NCBI RefSeq assembly: GCF_016107685.1 | Contig: NZ_JABASY010000001.1 | Coordinates: 214,187 to 278,186 of the forward strand | Direction of reading: 5' to 3' | From: Brevibacterium yomogidense | GTDB lineage: Bacteria > Actinomycetota > Actinomycetes > Actinomycetales > Brevibacteriaceae | DNA length: 64,000 nucleotides | In this document: positions 24,393-33,922 of the stretch, in pieces | How positions within the stretch are numbered: position 1 is the stretch's first letter | How the letters are laid out: every line of letters starts with the position of its first letter | The notes under the pieces: model-generated | What the model was told of the DNA's origin: nothing | Databases searched by the model: none | Seen by the model: only the letters and a program-made list of their open reading frames with translations | Position numbers and translations under genes: made by a program

Positions 24393-25223
24393 TCAGCCCA
24401 CGAGGAGCCGCACGACCTCGTCGAAATGCTCTGCATGAGGATCGACGAGGTCGAAATGGTCCGCGCCGTCCAGCTCCCACAGCCTCGCGGGGAAACCACG
24501 GGGGAAGTCGATACTCACGGTCTGATCCTCCGTGCCGTGGAGGAGCTGCACGTCCATCCGCGCGGGAATGAGCGCCGCCCGCGAACGCGGGTCCTCTTCG
24601 AGATAACGCCCAGGATCCTCCTCCGGGCGGACACCCATGTACTCGAGGATGGCGCCCTCACCCAGGTGGTCGCGCACTTCCGCGACGAGGTCCGTGACCG
24701 CCGCGAGGGGCCGGACCCTCACGGCGGGCCCGTCCTCGGGCTGACGCGACGCCCACGACAGGGCGAGACTGCCGCCCGCGGAGTGCCCCGCGACCACCAG
24801 CTCCACGTCACGCGACCGCTCACCGGCCGCCGCGTCGTACACAAACGCCACCGCGGCCTCGACGTCTTCGAGGGTGTGGGGATGACCGCCCTCTCCCCCG
24901 ACCCGCCGGTACTCGACGAGGGCGACAGCGACACTCCGGTTCCGGCTCGACCCGCGGTCGGTGAGCGCCGCCGCCATCGGACGCATGTACGACAGGGTGT
25001 ACTGCTCGCGGAAATACCCGCCGTGGATCAGGGCGACGACTGTGTCCGCCGTGTGCGGATCGCCGAACCATTCGACGAACTGGTCCGGACGCGGACCGTA
25101 CTGTGCACGGGCACCGGGGGCGGCCTCGGCGGCGAGTATCCGATCGAAATGCGCGTCCTCCGCGTCACCCTCCTCCATGCTGGTCATCCCCACAGTCGAC
25201 TCCTCACCCACGGGTGTCTTCAC
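24393..25223 (-). CDS. kynB: Kynurenine formamidase-like alpha/beta hydrolase
   Basis: 276 aa. The oxyanion motif HGGYF (67-71) and nucleophile GHSAGG with Ser148, followed by HGTEDQTV (Asp) and GADHFDLVDP (His), match arylformamidases of the HSL-like type. It is the fourth gene of a run with tryptophan dioxygenase, kynureninase and a PaaX-type regulator, so hydrolysis of N-formylkynurenine is the natural job. It is unrelated in fold to the classic bacterial metal-dependent KynB, so the symbol denotes function. The start is GTG 25223 after GGGAGAGG; ATG 25187 is an alternative. Confidence 0.72.
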   Translation of the reverse strand: MKTPVGEESTVGMTSMEEGDAEDAHFDRILAAEAAPGARAQYGPRPDQFVEWFGDPHTADTVVALIHGGYFREQYTLSYMRPMAAALTDRGSSRNRSVAVALVEYRRVGGEGGHPHTLEDVEAAVAFVYDAAAGERSRDVELVVAGHSAGGSLALSWASRQPEDGPAVRVRPLAAVTDLVAEVRDHLGEGAILEYMGVRPEEDPGRYLEEDPRSRAALIPARMDVQLLHGTEDQTVSIDFPRGFPARLWELDGADHFDLVDPHAEHFDEVVRLLVG

Positions 25224-25275
25224 CTGGCCCTCTCCCTGTTCACCATGACGTTCACTGCGACCGTCTCACGCTCGA

Positions 25276-26178
25276 CTATCGCGCATCCGGTTCCGCCGCT
25301 GCTCCCACGACGTCCTCCACGTACGCGGTCGCCCGCTCGGACACCTGCGCGACGACCGTCGCGAACAGATCCGCGGCGGCGTCACCAGGCCAGTCCGAGG
25401 GCAGCGCTTCCAGTGCCAGGCCGGGGTCGCGATACGGGATGGGCCGCCACGCGTCGACGACGCGCAACTGCGTCACGAACGCCTCCCGCCTCGAGAAGGT
25501 GGGCGAACCCGCCTCTCGTGCGACGTCACCGAAGCGGTCGAGGAACTGCCGGTGCAGGTCCGCCGTCGCCCCGAGGTCCCACCAGGTGCCGCACACTGCG
25601 GCGAGGTCCTCCCCGGGCCGCAGCAGGGCGGAGTCGAACACGGTGACCCAGTCGCGCAGCCCGGCTTCGGCGAGCAGCGCCTCGAGCCTGGGCGCCAGGG
25701 AGTGCGGAGCGACGCAGAGGCCGTCCGCGACCGTGCCGCACCCCAACTGTGTGAGGAGTCTGCGGATCCGGTACCGGTCGGGGCGTCGTCCTTCCGGGAC
25801 GGAGTACGACAGCAGACACCAGCCGTCCTCCACAGCGTGCCTTCGCCGGGAGAAGATCACCGCATCACCGCGCTCCAGCATCCCCACCACCTGCGGAGTG
25901 AGGCCGTACCCCTGTGTGTCGCCCCGGGTCTCCGGCTCGAAGAGCCCCTTCGCCTTCGCCCGCGACACGGCCGATCGCACGCCGGTCGCCGTGAGCCCCG
26001 CGTCCTCGAGCAGGCGCACGAGGTCGGCCACCGCGATCCACCCACCCAACCGCCGCACGTGGAGACCCACGAACGTGCGCAGCAGCGACGTGATACTCCC
26101 GGGGCGGGCCTCGAAGTCGTCGAGCCCGTAGAACTGCCGAGCCCCGCCGTCCCCTACCCGGACGGACTCGTCACTCAC
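25276..26178 (-). CDS. PaaX-family transcriptional regulator
   Basis: 300 aa. An N-terminal winged helix (about 20-95; LVRLLEDAGLTATGVRSAVSRAKAKGLFEP) is followed by the PaaX central domain (GWCLLSYSVPEGRRPDRYRIRRLL) and a C-terminal PaaX_C region (FVTQLRVVDAWRPIPYRDPGLALEALPSDWPG). PaaX proteins repress phenylacetate genes via CoA thioesters, but this one sits between kynureninase and formamidase genes. GTG 26178 overlaps the kynU end by 8 bp, so it is made with the enzymes it presumably controls. Confidence 0.88.
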   Translation of the reverse strand: MSDESVRVGDGGARQFYGLDDFEARPGSITSLLRTFVGLHVRRLGGWIAVADLVRLLEDAGLTATGVRSAVSRAKAKGLFEPETRGDTQGYGLTPQVVGMLERGDAVIFSRRRHAVEDGWCLLSYSVPEGRRPDRYRIRRLLTQLGCGTVADGLCVAPHSLAPRLEALLAEAGLRDWVTVFDSALLRPGEDLAAVCGTWWDLGATADLHRQFLDRFGDVAREAGSPTFSRREAFVTQLRVVDAWRPIPYRDPGLALEALPSDWPGDAAADLFATVVAQVSERATAYVEDVVGAAAEPDAR

Positions 26179-27463
26179 CGGCACCGGCGTCCAGCAGCGC
26201 GTCGCGGATCCCGGCGACCCCGGCATACACCTCGGCGAACCCCGTCGAGAGCGGCGACGGCCCCAGCCGCAGGCCGTTGGGCCGGCGGAAGTCGGGGATG
26301 ATCCCGCGCTCCCACAGCAGCGGCAGTGCGGCCTCGCACAACTCGTGGTGGATCGTCACGTGACCACCGCGGACCGCCGCGTCCCGGGGCGACCCGAGCG
26401 TCACGCCCAGGGGCGCGAGCAGCGCGTCGGACAGCTCCACCACGAAATCGGTGAGAGCCACGGACTTGCCGCGCACTGCTTCCATGCCCGCCGCCTCGAC
26501 CTGGTCGAGCATCGCTTCGAGCGGCACCATCGCGAGGACCGACGGGGTTCCGCTCACGAACCGACGGATCCCGGGGTGCGGTTCGTACGCGGGACCCATC
26601 TCGAAGGCGTTCGCGACGCCCATCCACCCGCGGATCGGCTGCGTCGCCGACGGGATGTGGCGGGCGGCGACGTAACCGAAGGCCGGCGATCCCGGGCCGC
26701 CGTTCAGGTACTTGTACGTGCACCCCGCGGCGAAGTCGACGTCCCATTCATCGAGCGTGAGCGGGAGCGCTCCCACCGAATGGCAGAGGTCCCAGACGAC
26801 CAATGCACCCGCCCGATGCGCGATGTCCGTGATCGCCGGCAGATCCGCGATGTACCCGGTCCGGTAATCGATGTGGCTCAGCAGGACGAGTGCGGTCTGC
26901 GCGGTGGCCGCCTTCTCGACCTGTGCCGGCAGCACCCCGGTGACGCCACTGTCCGCATCATGCACGGGATCCAACCAGCGGACCGTGAGACCGCGGGCGT
27001 CCGCGATCCCCTGGACGAGGTAGCGGTCCGTGGGGAAGTTCGCGGAGTCCGCGATGATCTCGGTGCGGTCCGGCCGCGCGTCGAGTGCTGCGTGGATGAG
27101 CTTGTAGAGGACGACCGTCGTCGACTCGCCGATGAACGTCTGCCCCGGTTCCGCACCCAGTGCTGCGCGGCCCACCCGGTCGCCGACCGTGAGCGGCTTC
27201 TCGAACCAGCCTTCGTCCCATCCGCGGATGAGGCGGCCGCCCCACTGGTCTGCGGTGAAGTCGCGCAGGCGGTTCGCGGCGTCACGCGTGGGTCGCCCCA
27301 AGGAGTTCCCGTCCAGGTAGGACAGCACCTCGGGAGCGGGTTCGAAGGCATCGCGGAAAGCCGCGAGCGGATCGTCCGCGTCCAGACGGCGGGCCCGCTC
27401 CTCCAGGTGTACGGAGGTGTCGGTGCCGGATGAGGGGGTGTCGGACGGGCGACTGTGCGTCAT
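26171..27463 (-). CDS. kynU: Kynureninase
   Basis: 430 aa PLP enzyme cleaving kynurenine to anthranilate and alanine. [61 protein letters not shown] and the PLP-lysine segment [18 protein letters not shown] (Lys near 250) are all present. ATG 27463 overlaps the dioxygenase stop by 4 bp; the longer open frame upstream is antisense-like and rejected. Anthranilate fate is not encoded in this window. Confidence 0.96.
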   Translation of the reverse strand: MTHSRPSDTPSSGTDTSVHLEERARRLDADDPLAAFRDAFEPAPEVLSYLDGNSLGRPTRDAANRLRDFTADQWGGRLIRGWDEGWFEKPLTVGDRVGRAALGAEPGQTFIGESTTVVLYKLIHAALDARPDRTEIIADSANFPTDRYLVQGIADARGLTVRWLDPVHDADSGVTGVLPAQVEKAATAQTALVLLSHIDYRTGYIADLPAITDIAHRAGALVVWDLCHSVGALPLTLDEWDVDFAAGCTYKYLNGGPGSPAFGYVAARHIPSATQPIRGWMGVANAFEMGPAYEPHPGIRRFVSGTPSVLAMVPLEAMLDQVEAAGMEAVRGKSVALTDFVVELSDALLAPLGVTLGSPRDAAVRGGHVTIHHELCEAALPLLWERGIIPDFRRPNGLRLGPSPLSTGFAEVYAGVAGIRDALLDAGAGE

Positions 27464-28431
27464 CGTGAGGCTCCTGCTGACGGGTCGGGGGTGTGGGCGA
27501 CGGGGCAGCCCGTGCCGACGGAGGAATCGGGGGTGCCGATCTCCGTGCGGACGGAGAACAGCTCCGGGAAGAACGTGAGGTCGAGGGCCTTCTGGAGGAA
27601 ATTCACGCCGCTGGAGCCTCCGGTCCCGCGCTTCCACCCGATGATGCGCTGGACGGTGGCGAGGTGGCGGAAGCGCCACAGCTGGAAGTTCTCCTCGAGG
27701 TCGACCAGCTCTTCGCAGGTCTCGTAGACGGTCCAGTCGGTGTCAGGCGCTTCGTAGATGCCGGCGAACACACTGACCAGGTCCTCGTCGAACGTGTGGG
27801 CGACGGTGAGGTCCCGCGTCAGCAGATGCTGGGGGATCGCGTAGCCCCGGCGGGACAGGAGGCGCAGGAACTCGTCGTACAGGCTGGGGGCTTCGAGCTT
27901 CTCCTCGAGGACGGCGCGGGCGTGCGGGTCTGCGTCGAAGACGTCGAGCATCCCGCGGTTCTTGTTGCCCAGCATGAATTCGACGACGCGGTACTGCCAC
28001 GACTGGAAGCCGGAGGAGCTTCCGAGGAACCCGCGGAACTCGACGTACTCGGACGGGGTGAGAGTCGCGAGGACCGACCACTGCTCTGTGAGCGTGCGCT
28101 GGATGTGCTTGACCCGGGCAACGCGCTTGAGGGCCTGCTGGAGCTTGTCCGCCGCGATGAGACGGCAGGCGGATTCGAGTTCGTGGATGACCAGCTTGAA
28201 CCACAGCTCCGTGGTCTGGTGCTGGACGATGAACAGCAGTTCGTCGTGGTGCTCGGGTTCGCTCACCGGGTGCTGCGCCCCCAGCAGGCGGTCGAGGTCG
28301 AGGTAGGACCCGTATGACATCCGGTCGCGGAAGTCCTTCTCGATCCCCGCTTCGATCTGCCGCTCGTTCTGCGCGGCCGTGGTGTCTGTCGCAGGCGCGG
28401 ATTCGGTCGTGTGCTGGGCTGCTCTGTCCAT
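27460..28431 (-). CDS. kynA: Tryptophan 2,3-dioxygenase
   Basis: About 323 aa, heme enzyme opening the indole ring of tryptophan to N-formylkynurenine. [14 protein letters not shown] (substrate/heme-distal His), [16 protein letters not shown] (Arg), [28 protein letters not shown] (proximal His and GGSSG) are diagnostic. ATG 28431 is favoured because TACAGT stands six bases upstream, as in other leaderless genes here. GTG 28437 or 28449 would add 2 or 6 residues; GGAAGGGAAG lies upstream of them. It heads the four-gene kynurenine operon. Confidence 0.95.
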   Translation of the reverse strand: MDRAAQHTTESAPATDTTAAQNERQIEAGIEKDFRDRMSYGSYLDLDRLLGAQHPVSEPEHHDELLFIVQHQTTELWFKLVIHELESACRLIAADKLQQALKRVARVKHIQRTLTEQWSVLATLTPSEYVEFRGFLGSSSGFQSWQYRVVEFMLGNKNRGMLDVFDADPHARAVLEEKLEAPSLYDEFLRLLSRRGYAIPQHLLTRDLTVAHTFDEDLVSVFAGIYEAPDTDWTVYETCEELVDLEENFQLWRFRHLATVQRIIGWKRGTGGSSGVNFLQKALDLTFFPELFSVRTEIGTPDSSVGTGCPVAHTPDPSAGASR

Positions 28432-28437
28432 GGCCAC

Positions 28438-28443
28438 ACTGTA
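28438..28443 (-). promoter_or_regulatory. -10 element TACAGT for leaderless kynA
   Basis: TACAGT, six bases, then ATG 28431 on the minus strand. Confidence 0.45.
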
Positions 28444-28453
28444 TTGCACTTCC

Positions 28454-28467
28454 CTTCCGAGCGGAAG
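28454..28467. promoter_or_regulatory. 14-bp palindrome, candidate operator of the kynurenine operon
   Basis: CTTCCG-AG-CGGAAG is a perfect 6-bp inverted repeat with a 2-bp centre, 11 bp upstream of the kynA -10. It would lie between -35 and -10, a position suited to repression by the PaaX-type regulator. Confidence 0.5.
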
Positions 28468-28566
28468 AATGAAGCAACATCACTGCTGTGGGGCGGCCCC
28501 CGGTGGTTAACTGGTCTCATCGCCGCAGGCGAATGCCTCCGGCATCATCGACGAACGGAGCACACC

Positions 28567-29001
28567 ATGCCCGCCGCACTCCACCCCTACCTCCGGTTCC
28601 CCGGCAACGCGCGGGAGGCCTTCGAGTTCTACGGCGACGCATTGGGAGCACAGCCGCAGTTCGCCACATTCGGCGAGGTCGGCGCCGTCCCGCCTGACCA
28701 CCCGGAGTCCGGCGCTGTCATGCACGGCTCACTCGAGGTCACCGACCTCATCCGCCTCTACGTCTCCGATGACATCGAGGGGATGTCACCGGAGCCGCAC
28801 TCGCCCGGCAACAACATCACGCTCGCGATCATGGGTGACGACGACGCCCGCATCCGCAGTGCGTTCGATGCGCTGTCCGTCGACGGCACCATCCACGTCC
28901 CGCTCCAGAAGCAGATGTGGGGCGACGTGTACGGCGCGTTCCAGGACAAGTTCGGCATCAACTGGCAGATGAATATCGCTGCCACGGATCCCGAATCGTG
29001 A
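28567..29001 (+). CDS. PhnB-like VOC/glyoxalase-fold protein
   Basis: 144 aa. LRFPGNAREAFEFYGDALGAQPQ at the N-terminus and MWGDVYGAFQDKFGINWQMN at the C-terminus are the hallmarks of the PhnB/3-demethylubiquinone methyltransferase-like VOC group. Members are common, mostly uncharacterised, with possible metal binding. CGGAG precedes ATG 28567. It is divergent from the kynurenine operon and converges with the FkbM gene. Confidence 0.8.
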   Translation: MPAALHPYLRFPGNAREAFEFYGDALGAQPQFATFGEVGAVPPDHPESGAVMHGSLEVTDLIRLYVSDDIEGMSPEPHSPGNNITLAIMGDDDARIRSAFDALSVDGTIHVPLQKQMWGDVYGAFQDKFGINWQMNIAATDPES

Positions 29002-29002
29002 A

Positions 29003-29024
29003 CGGGTGAACTCGCCATCACCCG
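29003..29024. terminator. Short hairpin between convergent genes
   Basis: CGGGTGA and TCACCCG form a 7-bp stem with an 8-nt loop in the 30-bp gap between the VOC and FkbM stops. No U tract is present, so it is only a possible terminator. Confidence 0.35.
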
Positions 29025-29031
29025 CCACCCC

Positions 29032-30009
29032 TCAGTCGTCGACCGTCACACCCGCACCCCGCAGCTCTGAGGGGCTCTTCACGGTGAACAGCCAGTCGCG
29101 GACACCGGCCTCCGGCACGATGCGCGGCCGCTCCCGAACGCTGTCGGATCCCACGTGGTAGTAGCGGTACCCGTGCGCACCCAACAGCTCCTCGAGCTGT
29201 GGACCGTCCGCGTCGGTGAGGACTTCGCAGAGGACGTCGGGGCGGTGGGAGGAGAGGAAACCGGCCCCGTGCGCGAAGACGCTCGTCTCACCGCCTTCGA
29301 CGTCGACCTTCATGACGACGGGGCCGTCGACGGCATCGGTGAGCGAGTCGAGGGACACGAACCCCACGTCCTCGCCGTCGTCGAACGTCATGTCGGATGA
29401 CAGGAACGACGGGAGCGCGGACCCGCTGTCGATGGACGGCATGCGGGCCGTGAGCGCTGGGTCCCCCACACCCGTCTGGTGGACGACCGCACGATCGGTG
29501 AAGCCGTTGCGCATCATGTTCGCGCGCAGCATCCGGACGACCGGCGGCACCATGTCAAAGGCGTGGGCGCGCAGATCCGGGTGCGCTGCCAGGGTCGCGA
29601 GGGAGAAGATGCCCGTGTAGGCGCCGATGTCGAGGAAAGTCCGGGCGTCGGTGGCCAAGCGGACCACCAGGTCGACGGCGTACGCGTCTTCGGGCTCTGG
29701 CCGCCGGCCTCCGCCCCAGTAGAGCTCCTTCGCGATCTCGCAGCGGTCGGGCCGCAGCATGATGAAGTCCCCGCCGTCCGCCGTCGCCCTCACCTCGATG
29801 AGCTCGCGCGGCGCGGGCAGCCTCCCGTGACGGATACCGGGGATCCGCGGTGCCGCTGCCCGCAGCAGGGGGTGGAGGAGGGGGTGGCTCAGTGCCGTCT
29901 TCACATGTCTCTTCGCGCCGAACCAGCTCTGGCGGCGCGCACGGTCCGCGAAGCTTTCACGGGCACGTTCGGTCCCCTCGGATTCTGTTCCTGCCGCGGT
30001 GTTCATCAT
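29032..30009 (-). CDS. FkbM-family methyltransferase
   Basis: 325 aa. SAM motif I FLDIGAYTGIFSLATLAAHP near 122-141, then HAFDMVPPVVRMLRANM and the FkbM signature VVMKVDVEGGETSVFAHGA. The N-terminal 70 residues are basic and without a signal peptide. FkbM enzymes O-methylate glycolipids or secondary metabolites; no such pathway is nearby. There are two adjacent ATG codons (30009, 30006), with AAGG upstream. Confidence 0.78.
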   Translation of the reverse strand: MMNTAAGTESEGTERARESFADRARRQSWFGAKRHVKTALSHPLLHPLLRAAAPRIPGIRHGRLPAPRELIEVRATADGGDFIMLRPDRCEIAKELYWGGGRRPEPEDAYAVDLVVRLATDARTFLDIGAYTGIFSLATLAAHPDLRAHAFDMVPPVVRMLRANMMRNGFTDRAVVHQTGVGDPALTARMPSIDSGSALPSFLSSDMTFDDGEDVGFVSLDSLTDAVDGPVVMKVDVEGGETSVFAHGAGFLSSHRPDVLCEVLTDADGPQLEELLGAHGYRYYHVGSDSVRERPRIVPEAGVRDWLFTVKSPSELRGAGVTVDD

Positions 30010-30086
30010 CGAAAGCCTTGGTCGGGGACGGGGGCTGCCTCCAGCCTATGCGGTCGGCTGGGGCGCATGGCACGCGGGCCCACTCG

Positions 30087-30115
30087 TTGACAACATGCCT
30101 TGCGTACGACAGCGT
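30087..30115 (+). promoter_or_regulatory. Sigma-70-like promoter before the stress-type SDR
   Basis: TTGACA (30087-30092), a 17-bp spacer and CAGCGT (30110-30115) lie about 87 bp before the SDR start. The -35 is consensus; the -10 keeps only A2 and T6. Confidence 0.35.
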
Positions 30116-30201
30116 TGGGTCACCGGCACCTCTGCGGGAAGCGGAGGGCATCTGCGCTTCGCAGCGACACCCGGAGCTCCGCACAGACAAGGAGACAGGA
30201 C

Positions 30202-31167
30202 ATGGCTCATACGACACCGTCACAGGACTCCACCGCGACAGGCGGACCCGATGCCGCAACTTCCGACTCGGACGGCACGGACCAGCTGACCCTTCAGAAT
30301 CCCGTCACCCGCTTCCCCGACATCACGCCGCCCAAGCAGGATCAGCCCGAACCGGGGCTCGACCAGGAGCTGGTCCCGCAGACGGACCGCGGACAGCACT
30401 CCTATCGCGGGACGGGCCGCCTGGAAGGGCGCAGAGCTCTCATCACCGGCGCGGATTCGGGGATCGGTGCTGCCATCGCGATCGCCTTCGCCCGGGAGGG
30501 TGCGGATGTCGCCCTGTCCTACCTGCCGGACGAAGAGGAGGACGCGCAGGAGATCCGGTCGTTCGTCGAAGAGGCAGGGCGGCGCGCGTTCCTGTTCCCG
30601 GGTGACCTCACGGACGCGGGCTTCTGCGAGTCGCTCATCGCCGATGCCGTGGACGCCCTGGGAGGGCTCGACGCGCTGGTGAACAATGCGGGCAGGCAGA
30701 TCGCGGTCGAGGACATCGCCGACCTGTCGGACGAGCAGTGGCAGCACACGTTCGACACGAACATCCGGGCGATCTTCCGCCTGTCGAAGGCCGCGATCCC
30801 TCATCTGCCGCCCGGCGCCACGATCGTGAATTCGACGTCCGTCCAGGCGTACAAGCCGTCCCCGCACCTCGTGGACTACGCGGCGACGAAGGCGGCGATC
30901 GACAACTTCACGAAGAGCCTCGCACAGCAGGTCGCGCCCACGGGGATCCGCGTGAACGCGGTGGCGCCGGGCCCCATCTGGACGCCCCTGCAGGTGTCCG
31001 ACGGACAGCCGAAGGACGCGCTCCCCCAGTTCGGCAAGAACACGTCGATCGGTCGTGCCGGCCAGCCCACCGAACTCGCACCGGCATACGTCTTCCTCAC
31101 CTCACCGGAATCCAGCTACGTCATCGGAGAGGTGCTCCACGTGAACGGCGGCACCCCCATCACGTGA
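30202..31167 (+). CDS. SDR-family oxidoreductase (YghA/general-stress type)
   Basis: 321 aa. A 70-residue N-terminal extension including PVTRFPDITPPKQDQPEPGLD precedes the SDR core; that extension is typical of the YghA/YdaD general-stress group. NADP motif TGADSGIG, NNAG, catalytic Ser in NSTS and YAATK are present, and the C-terminus ends VIGEVLHVNGG. GGAGACAGGAC precedes ATG 30202. These are probably aldehyde/glucose-type reductases; the substrate is unknown. Confidence 0.87.
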   Translation: MAHTTPSQDSTATGGPDAATSDSDGTDQLTLQNPVTRFPDITPPKQDQPEPGLDQELVPQTDRGQHSYRGTGRLEGRRALITGADSGIGAAIAIAFAREGADVALSYLPDEEEDAQEIRSFVEEAGRRAFLFPGDLTDAGFCESLIADAVDALGGLDALVNNAGRQIAVEDIADLSDEQWQHTFDTNIRAIFRLSKAAIPHLPPGATIVNSTSVQAYKPSPHLVDYAATKAAIDNFTKSLAQQVAPTGIRVNAVAPGPIWTPLQVSDGQPKDALPQFGKNTSIGRAGQPTELAPAYVFLTSPESSYVIGEVLHVNGGTPIT

Positions 31168-31276
31168 CGCGAGGTGAGAGGGACACGCACACCGCTGGAG
31201 GCGCAGACCCGCAGGCACTGCATGTGCCGGTCAGCACCGTGGGCGTCGGCACAATGCCCGTCGCCGCGCACGCGCG

Positions 31277-31282
31277 TAGAGT
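31277..31282 (+). promoter_or_regulatory. -10 element TAGAGT for leaderless apt
   Basis: TAGAGT, six bases, then GTG 31289; no Shine-Dalgarno. Confidence 0.45.
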
Positions 31283-31288
31283 GACCGC

Positions 31289-31873
31289 GTGACTCCGACT
31301 GATCCCACCTCACGCACGCACCGCGCCCCCGCCGTCACCCCTGTGTCCGCGCCGGACCTGGCACGGGCCTTCTCCCTGATCTCGACGACACCGGACTTCC
31401 CGGCACCCGGAGTGCTGTTCCGCGATGTGTCCCCGATCCTCGCGGACCCGCAGGCGTACGCAGACGTCCTCACTGCGGCGGCGGAACCGTTCCGCGACAG
31501 CGACGGATCGCCCGCCTTCGACCTGGTCGCCGGGATCGAGGCGCGCGGCTTCGTCATGGCAGGCGGGCTCGCCGCGCTGTGCGGAACGGGCGTCCTTCCC
31601 ATCCGGAAAGCCGGGAAGCTGCCGGATCCGCAGGTGCACGTCGAGTACGGCCTCGAGTACGCCGATGCCGCGATCGAGGCCTCCGGAGACCTCACCGGGG
31701 CACGGGTCCTGGTCGTGGACGACGTGCTCGCGACCGGCGGGACGCTGCAGGCAGCGCACACGGTGGTCGAGAGACTGGGCGGAACCGTGGCGGGGTCCGC
31801 CGTGCTCCTCGAACTGGCTGCGCTCGAGGGACGCGCACTGGTCCCGAACTGCCACGCCGTCTTCACACTCTGA
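31289..31873 (+). CDS. apt: Adenine phosphoribosyltransferase
   Basis: 194 aa purine salvage enzyme making AMP from adenine and PRPP. ISTTPDFPAPGVLFRDVSPIL at the N-terminus, AGIEARGFVMAGGLA, and the PRPP-binding loop VLVVDDVLATGGTLQAA are diagnostic. The first ~20 residues are extra relative to many family members. The GTG start is preceded by a leaderless-type -10. In many actinobacteria apt lies near relA or secDF; here it stands alone. Confidence 0.93.
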   Translation: MTPTDPTSRTHRAPAVTPVSAPDLARAFSLISTTPDFPAPGVLFRDVSPILADPQAYADVLTAAAEPFRDSDGSPAFDLVAGIEARGFVMAGGLAALCGTGVLPIRKAGKLPDPQVHVEYGLEYADAAIEASGDLTGARVLVVDDVLATGGTLQAAHTVVERLGGTVAGSAVLLELAALEGRALVPNCHAVFTL

Positions 31874-31913
31874 CGAGGCAGCCGGACGCGTCGGTTCCGA
31901 CCCCCGGCGCAGC

Positions 31914-32204
31914 TCACGGCTGACGGGGCAGCGTGAGGTACCGGCGCATCGCCTGGTCCCGTTCGCGCTCGACCTGTCGGTCCACGTGGTACTGGCGAAT
32001 GGCCTTGGCGCGAGCGTCTGCCTGCAGCGCGGCCCCGGGAGCCGTCGCGGCAGAGGCGATCGACGAGTGTGCGACGTCTGTCGACGGCGCCTCTGCGGGT
32101 GCCCGCGAGGTCGCGCGGGCGGTTCCGCGAGCCCAGCGGATGAGTGCGATTCCGACGTTCAGCGCTACGCGACGAGGCATCGGATATGTGCGTGAAATGG
32201 ACAT
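31914..32204 (-). CDS. Small hypothetical protein
   Basis: 96 aa, basic, starting MSISRTYPMPRRVALNVG with an Ala-rich middle and a basic C-terminal helix ending RYLTLPRQP. GAGGA stands seven bases before the ATG. It resembles the small Arg-rich proteins with a short amphipathic N-terminus seen across actinobacteria, but I recognise no domain. Codon use fits the genome, so it is probably expressed. It converges with apt. Confidence 0.5.
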   Translation of the reverse strand: MSISRTYPMPRRVALNVGIALIRWARGTARATSRAPAEAPSTDVAHSSIASAATAPGAALQADARAKAIRQYHVDRQVERERDQAMRRYLTLPRQP

Positions 32205-32872
32205 GACTATTCCTCAGAGTTTGTTTTCGGGCACAATGAATAGCCCGATGGGAAAATCAGGGAGATGGCTTCAACGCCGACTGGAATGGGCGCTGACCTC
32301 TCAGCGGGGTCCCATTCTGCGCACGCTCATTGGACGCATGAGAGACGAGGATGAAGACTGCCGGATCGTCAGGCACAGGGGCCGAGCGCAGATGGTGCGA
32401 AGACGTCCCGTTCGGAATCCCACAGTCATACCCATGAGGGGTGCCCGGCAGGGTTTCACCTCAGGCGCATGACAGCACACGGGACTCGTCGTGGAGCTTC
32501 ACCGCCTGCGGGTGCGGGTCAATGAGCCTGGAGCGTGCGTGTGGAGAGACGCCGGTCCAGGCGCGGGAGGGAGCCTCCGAGCGCACCAAGGGGCGATCCG
32601 CTGTACGCGACTGCGAGCTTCATTGCTGCTTCTGTCATCATCTTCGCCCCCTTCCGGCCGAATCGATGCCGCATCAGCGGCATCACACACGTGGATGTGG
32701 AGCTGTGAACTCCACGAGATCGTTATTCCCGACTTTCCGGCTCCGGCTCTCGCAAAGAATGCAATGCGCAAGCGAGAAAGCGCCGGTGAGAAAGTTCACG
32801 TTCACGCTAACACGATATTCAGGAATCAGACAAGGCCTCTGAAAGAAAAATTCAGCGAGCCCCGTCAGTCCG
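32205..32872. other. 668-bp stretch without a convincing gene
   Basis: GC content is visibly below the surroundings, especially 32700-32870. A plus-strand frame from ATG 32236 to 32472 (78 codons, Arg-rich) and one from 32491 to 32889 are open, but neither has a good ribosome site or codon bias. The left part must carry the promoter of the small gene at 32204. I see no repeats, tRNA or mobile-element ends. Confidence 0.6.
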
Positions 32873-33916
32873 TCACTTCACATTCTTGAGCGTCGGCACC
32901 ACGAGCACTGGAGAGGCGCTGCGATTGAGCACGGACTGGCTCACCGAACCCATGAGCAGACCTGTGAAGCCACCGTGTCCGCGAGTGCCGAGCGCCACGA
33001 CGGACGCGGACCGCGTCGCCTCAGACAGCACGCCGGCGGGTGAGCCGTCGAAGAACTGCCAGTGGACCTCCAGGTCAGGGTGCGCCTCCTTCACCTGGGC
33101 CACGAGGGACGCGAGGTGTTCGGTGAAGCGCTTCCTGATGTTCGGGATCTCGAAGTTGTGGTCCACCGGGTTCGGGTACCAGGCGTCTGCATTGAGCGGT
33201 GTCGCGGCCACGAGCGTCAGCGGCCTGCCGAACAGCTCTGCGAATTCCGCGGCGGCCAGCGCGATGCGCAGTGCAGGATCGCCCAGATCCACACCCACAA
33301 CGATCTCCTGCCGGAAGTTCAGTTCGTCCGCGACGTTGTGGAACGGACTCCTGCGCGGTTTGGACGGACTGGATTCGGACAGGAGCTCCGTCGGTTCGGG
33401 CGCCGCGTGCTCCCCACCCGGCTGGTCCTGCCCGGGTGCGAACAGCTTGCCGGGGTCAGGCGTCTCCCACCTCTCCGGGATGACGAGGGTCGGGCAGTGT
33501 CCGTGCGCGGCGAGCGCTGCGGACACACTGCCGAGGAAGCGTCCGGCGAACCGGTTCCGCCCCCTCTTGCCGACGACTGCCAGCCGGGACGACGCGCTCT
33601 CCCGGACCAGGGCGTCCGCTGCATGCTCTTCGTACGTGCTGACCGTCACCGCAGCGCCCGCAGCGTCGGCCTGTTCCGCGAACGCGTCGAGCGGCGAGCG
33701 CGCGTTGGACTCCATGATCTTGCGGTAGCTCTCTGTGATGGTGAGCCCGGATTCGTGGTCCGCGTACGCCACGCTGTAGCAGCCGACCAGCCGCAGCCCC
33801 CAGCCTCGCCTCTTTGCGATGGCCAGTGCGATGTCGAATGCGCGTGCGCTGTTGGCCGAACCGTCGACGCCCACCAGCACCTGATCGTTGACCTTGGATT
33901 CGCGAGTGTCATTCAT
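32873..33916 (-). CDS. Tandem-domain universal stress protein
   Basis: 347 aa with two Usp domains. Domain 1 (about 12-150) opens VLVGVDGSANSARAFDIAL and closes with an ATP-loop-like GKRGRNRFAGRFLGSVSAAL; domain 2 (about 205-345) has GTRGHGGFTGLLMGSVSQSVL and SPVLVVP. The G-x2-G-x9-G(S/T) pattern implies ATP binding. A polar linker (160-200) joins them. It is a close paralogue of the protein at 50720-51817. It looks leaderless (TAAAAT six bases before the ATG). Confidence 0.92.
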   Translation of the reverse strand: MNDTRESKVNDQVLVGVDGSANSARAFDIALAIAKRRGWGLRLVGCYSVAYADHESGLTITESYRKIMESNARSPLDAFAEQADAAGAAVTVSTYEEHAADALVRESASSRLAVVGKRGRNRFAGRFLGSVSAALAAHGHCPTLVIPERWETPDPGKLFAPGQDQPGGEHAAPEPTELLSESSPSKPRRSPFHNVADELNFRQEIVVGVDLGDPALRIALAAAEFAELFGRPLTLVAATPLNADAWYPNPVDHNFEIPNIRKRFTEHLASLVAQVKEAHPDLEVHWQFFDGSPAGVLSEATRSASVVALGTRGHGGFTGLLMGSVSQSVLNRSASPVLVVPTLKNVK

Positions 33917-33922
33917 GTCACG

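Noticed and set aside
32236..32472. 78-codon plus-strand frame starting MNSPMGKSGRWLQ
   Set aside because: No Shine-Dalgarno, weak codon bias, no family; kept only as a note in the gap description.
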